The notes under the pieces were generated by a model. That model was not told the origin of the DNA and made no database searches. It was given only the letters and a program-made list of their open reading frames with translations. DNA of 15,046 nucleotides from assembly GCA_030630445.1 (NCBI GenBank), contig DAOVNC010000032.1, positions 1 through 15,046 on the forward strand. The letters run 5' to 3'. Below, piece by piece: positions 12,264 to 15,046 of the stretch. Every line of letters starts with the position of its first letter. The first letter of the stretch is position 1. Position numbers and translations under genes: made by a program. This DNA is from Kiritimatiellales bacterium (GTDB lineage: Bacteria > Verrucomicrobiota > Kiritimatiellia > Kiritimatiellales > Pontiellaceae).

Positions 12264-15046
12264 GCTTCTTCCAGCCGTTTCGCGGAAACCTTGACGGGGG
12301 TCTTGATTTCGGGGGCGAAGCGGTTGACGCGGAACTCTTCGAGCAACATGGCGAATTCAATCAGGTCGTGGGCCGACCCAATGTCGTCGCATTCGAGCAA
12401 CTTGTCGTTGAGCTGGTTTTGGAAGGGTTCGACCTCAGCTAGCTTGCGCAGGTCGGTGGGGGCGTTGTTACGGATGCGCTGGATGCGGATCTGCATCGCT
12501 TTGAGATAGCGCGGGTAGCGGGTGAAAACATCCTTGGTCTGGAGAAACCCGGGGCGGAACAAAAAGGCGAGTTGCATTTCGAGATCGTGGCGCGAGTCGT
12601 ATTCACCGGACAGATCGTCGAGGGCCTCGGCGATTTTTTCGCGTTGCTCCAGCATATCTTCGAGGAGGCCTGCGTTTTCTTCCGCGATTTCGTAGAGCGT
12701 GGAGCGCGCATCCGCCGCACGCTTTGCAAAGGTGGCGGCATCGCGAAGTTCCAACCGCCCGTCGTTGGTGAGCGCTTCATGGATGGTGGCATCGAAAAAG
12801 TCCGTCAAAAAGTTTTCGTCGATGGCCGAGACTGCCAGCTGGATCATGGGGGGGAGCGGCGGGCGCTTCTCGACATACTTCACTTGGTCGGCCTGCTGGA
12901 TACGGAAGAGGTGGGTGAGTCCCGCGCGGTGCGAAGCCTCCGCATCGGCATGGCTCAGGAAGACCCGGCGACCCACGCCAGCGGCCTCGCTGGTGATGAA
13001 TTCGGGAAGCACATCGCCCGGCCATGTTTTCTGCGGGGGAAGCGTCCATTTGGCAAAGGCTAGTTCAGTGCTGCTACGGTGGGCGGTCAGACGGTGCTCG
13101 TCCGAAACCGAGGCGTGTACCCGGACGATTTTGTCGCCGTCGGTTTCAATCACCTTCATGCGCAGGAATTCGGGCAGGGCCGATTCGTCAAAATCGGTGG
13201 CATCTATTGGAATCCTGAATTCCTGTTGCAAATACGCTGAAAGCGCATCCAGCAGCGGTTGTTCGAATATCATACTTTGTGAAGTATGAGATGGTGGTTC
13301 ACCCTTTAAAATCAGGGGGTTTGTATCTCCCATACTTAATGAAGTGTGATGAAACGCCTTTGCGGTTTTATCAATGGGCGCAATGGTGGTGCGTAGGTTT
13401 TTCGGGAGTGTGCGCAGGAGGCGGCTGACCTTTTCCTCCAGCCAGCCAGGTACGAGCCAGTCGGGTGCCCAGTTGGGCAGGAAGGCCAGTTTGACCGTCG
13501 GGCAGACGAGGGCGATGCCGTCGAGCTCTTCGCCGGGGTCGAAGGTGTAGACAAGCTGGAACTCTTCATGGTGGAACGTCAGCGAATCGGGATAGTCGGC
13601 GGGCGTGATTGGCGTGGTTTGCGGAAACATCGCATCGGCCATCCGCATGGCGATGCGGGCGCGGGTTTTACGGACCCATTGCTCCAGTGTCTTGACGGAA
13701 TAGACGTCTGCCGGAAGCAGGCGGTCGAAGTGGTCGAAGATGGCATCGTGGTCGAGCAGCGCGCCGGGGCGACGGATTTTTTCTTCCAGCGCGGCAATGT
13801 CGTCGAGCATCCGGTGGTGCAGCTTTAGCCATCCGCCATGCGTGGTCATGTTTCCGGGAGCCATGCCGTCGCGGATAAAGATTTTCCGCGCCGCTTCCGG
13901 GTTGAGCGGGCCATAGTGTACGGGTCGCCCATCGAGCAGGGTCAGGCCACCGGACACGATGGATTCCTTGGCATAGACGAATCCTTTCCCTGGACTCCAC
14001 TCCGGTTTTTTATAGACGGATTTGCAGAGGTGCGGGGCAACATCCTCCAGCCATTCCGGGTTGATTTCCGCGACCATGCGCGCATAGAGCTTGGTGGTTT
14101 CCACCAGCGCGAAAACCATCACCCATTCCGGCGGCTTCTTGAAGAGGCCGGAACCGGGGAAAATGAAAAACTTGCGGTTGCGCGCGGCGGTGAACTCGCG
14201 CTCTTCGCCCTTCAATCCGATGTTGGTCGGCAAGCCTGCCAGCAGGCTGCGGTGGATGAGGTCGTAGTGGGTTTGTGGCGCGGGCTTTCCAGCCTGCGCA
14301 GGGCAGGCAAGAATGTCGGCCCCACATGATTTAAGATCCTTCCAAAGATTGCGCCACTCCATAACGCGGCGGTAGTTGATGAAGTTTTTTTTGCAGAGCT
14401 TGCGCAGCTTGCCGTGCGATCCTCCCGCACCGCGTTCGGCTTCAATGAAGTTCCAAAGGTTGAGGATGGTGATGAAGTCGGATTTTGGATCCATCCATTG
14501 TTTGTGGGCCAGGTCGGCGGCCTCGGCTTTTTCGGTGGGGCGCTCGCGCACATCCTGGATCGAGAGGAAGGCAACTAGCACGAGGATCTCCGGCAGTGCG
14601 CCTTCGTCGCGCGCCTGAACGATCATGCGGGCGAGGTGCGGGTCGGTCGGGAAACGGGCAATGTCGCGGCCAAGTTGGGTGAGCTTTCGATCTTCATCGA
14701 TCGCGCCGATGTCCTGCAAGGCTTTATAGCCTTCGCGCACGAGTGCGGGCTGCGGCGGGTCGAGCAGGGGGAATTGTTCGATGGGCGGCAGGCCGAGCAA
14801 ATCCATTTGCAGGATGACGCCCGCGAGCGAGGTGCGCCGGATTTCGGGGTCGGTATATTGCGCGCTGCCCTCGAACGTGTCCTTGTCGTAGAGATAGATG
14901 CAGATGCCGTCGGTCACGCGGCCGCACCGCCCGCGACGCTGCCGCGCGCTTGCCTGCGATACCTGCTCGACCTGCAAGCCCTGCACCTGCGTGCGCGGAT
15001 TGAAGCGGCTCAGCCGCACCTGCCCCGAATCGATCACATAGTGGAT
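12242..15046 (-). CDS. hrpA: ATP-dependent RNA helicase HrpA (N-terminus beyond window)
   Basis: The frame is open to the right edge, so the 934 visible residues are the C-terminal portion of a protein that is about 1300 residues in E. coli. The GTG at 15037 is internal, not a start. The visible part begins near helicase motif V (IHYVIDSG, the family's IxYVIDxG) and has motif VI QRRGRCGR (36-43), followed by DPEIRRTSLAGVILQM. The HA2/winged-helix region follows, then the HrpA-specific C-terminus (EFTAARNRKFFIFPGSGLFKK, WVMVFALVETTKLYAR, LPKNLR, PLLDALSAYL). HrpA is a DEAH-box helicase implicated in rescuing stalled or collided ribosomes. Two short foreign-looking segments interrupt it in frame, at residues 241-258 and 567-592, each made by a palindromic DNA element. 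The reading frame is otherwise intact, so the protein is probably functional. Its 3' end overlaps the dsrE-like gene by 22 bases. Confidence 0.95.
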   Translation of the reverse strand: MHYVIDSGQVRLSRFNPRTQVQGLQVEQVSQASARQRRGRCGRVTDGICIYLYDKDTFEGSAQYTDPEIRRTSLAGVILQMDLLGLPPIEQFPLLDPPQPALVREGYKALQDIGAIDEDRKLTQLGRDIARFPTDPHLARMIVQARDEGALPEILVLVAFLSIQDVRERPTEKAEAADLAHKQWMDPKSDFITILNLWNFIEAERGAGGSHGKLRKLCKKNFINYRRVMEWRNLWKDLKSCGADILACPAQAGKPAPQTHYDLIHRSLLAGLPTNIGLKGEEREFTAARNRKFFIFPGSGLFKKPPEWVMVFALVETTKLYARMVAEINPEWLEDVAPHLCKSVYKKPEWSPGKGFVYAKESIVSGGLTLLDGRPVHYGPLNPEAARKIFIRDGMAPGNMTTHGGWLKLHHRMLDDIAALEEKIRRPGALLDHDAIFDHFDRLLPADVYSVKTLEQWVRKTRARIAMRMADAMFPQTTPITPADYPDSLTFHHEEFQLVYTFDPGEELDGIALVCPTVKLAFLPNWAPDWLVPGWLEEKVSRLLRTLPKNLRTTIAPIDKTAKAFHHTSLSMGDTNPLILKGEPPSHTSQSMIFEQPLLDALSAYLQQEFRIPIDATDFDESALPEFLRMKVIETDGDKIVRVHASVSDEHRLTAHRSSTELAFAKWTLPPQKTWPGDVLPEFITSEAAGVGRRVFLSHADAEASHRAGLTHLFRIQQADQVKYVEKRPPLPPMIQLAVSAIDENFLTDFFDATIHEALTNDGRLELRDAATFAKRAADARSTLYEIAEENAGLLEDMLEQREKIAEALDDLSGEYDSRHDLEMQLAFLFRPGFLQTKDVFTRYPRYLKAMQIRIQRIRNNAPTDLRKLAEVEPFQNQLNDKLLECDDIGSAHDLIEFAMLLEEFRVNRFAPEIKTPVKVSAKRLEEAYKTIIR
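13271..13348 (-). repeat. Palindrome-flanked 78-bp insertion kept in frame inside hrpA
   Basis: Two 18-base copies, 60 bases apart, bound the segment. On the minus strand they read CACACTTCATTAAGTATG (13331-13348) and CATACTTCACAAAGTATG (13271-13288), 15 of 18 identical. Each is itself a hairpin: CATACTT/AAGTATG in the first plus-strand copy (13271-13277 with 13282-13288), and the same with one mismatch in the other. The encoded peptide repeats HTSLSM and HTSQSM around a Pro/Gly-rich centre. The flanking protein (LPKNLR...F, then EQPLLDALSAYL) matches the HrpA family, which to my recollection lacks this stretch, so it reads as an insertion in a surface loop. Exact borders are estimated. Confidence 0.65.
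14274..14326 (-). mobile_element. Short palindromic MITE/REP-like element inserted in hrpA
   Basis: About 53 bases with imperfect terminal inverted repeats: TGTGGCGCGG (14274-14283) against CGGCCCCACA (14317-14326), eight of ten pairing. Inside is a core hairpin, GCCTGC (14292-14297) with GCAGGC (14303-14308). In hrpA it encodes residues 241-258 (CGADILACPAQAGKPAPQ), between conserved EWRNLWKDL and YDLIHRSLLAGL where the family normally runs through without it. The next frame reads CLPCAGWKARAT, a string I have seen repeatedly as spurious peptide in Verrucomicrobia-related genomes, implying a dispersed family. No transposase is present; borders are approximate. Confidence 0.65.

Noticed and set aside
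14233..14248. AGCCTGC-CA-GCAGGCT hairpin near the hrpA element as a second copy of it
   Set aside because: It encodes the conserved LLAGL of HrpA, so the resemblance to the element's GCCTGC/GCAGGC core is probably chance.
14010..14327. 105-codon minus-strand frame starting within the hrpA insertion (GRHSCLPCAGWKARAT)
   Set aside because: An alternative frame of hrpA; the peptide arises from the repeat element, useful only as a marker of the repeat family.
15035..15037. GTG as the start of hrpA
   Set aside because: The frame continues to the window edge with the conserved IHYVIDSG sequence, so the true start lies outside the window.

Overview
The window looks like chromosomal backbone of a free-living, fermentative bacterium. 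I suggest, without proof, the PVC superphylum near Kiritimatiellota/Verrucomicrobiota. The reasons are an acetate-forming pta-ackA pair, a XylR-type regulator (periplasmic-binding-like domain plus AraC helix-turn-helix), many short palindromic or tandem repeats between genes, and a short palindromic insertion inside hrpA whose alternative frame reads CLPCAGWKARAT, a sequence type I associate with that group. The genes are GC-rich, mostly well preserved and tightly packed.

Layout. Plus strand, 1-2024: the tail of pta, then ackA (Pta-AckA acetate/ATP pathway), a repeat-rich spacer, and an oligoribonuclease. Minus strand, 7939 down to 1999, read right to left: vapBC toxin-antitoxin pair; a REP-like palindrome cluster; a 44-residue lysine-rich protein; a small membrane protein; a NYN ribonuclease with a LOTUS-like C-terminus; a YdfG-type short-chain dehydrogenase; a XylR-like regulator with its own consensus-like promoter; prmC (release-factor methyltransferase); and a SprT-like metalloprotease whose start overlaps the prmC stop. 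Minus strand, 11681 to 8029: polA, with all three enzymatic domains apparently intact, then a HEAT / zinc-ribbon / PD-(D/E)XK-like protein joined to polA by a one-base TAATG overlap. Plus strand, 11838-12263: an exported DsrE-like protein. Minus strand, 15046 to 12242: hrpA, an RNA helicase cut off at its N-terminus by the window edge.

Two convergent pairs (orn/sprT-like and dsrE-like/hrpA) overlap tail to tail in their coding sequences. There are no rRNA, tRNA, CRISPR, phage or transposase genes.

The points most worth following up are: the polA-coupled HEAT/Zn-ribbon/nuclease protein; two unrelated palindromic repeat insertions that were kept in frame inside hrpA; a seven-copy heptamer array abutting the polA ribosome binding site; and a 10-bp inverted repeat around the promoter and ribosome binding site of the dsrE-like gene. 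All functional calls come from reading motifs by eye; no database search was possible.
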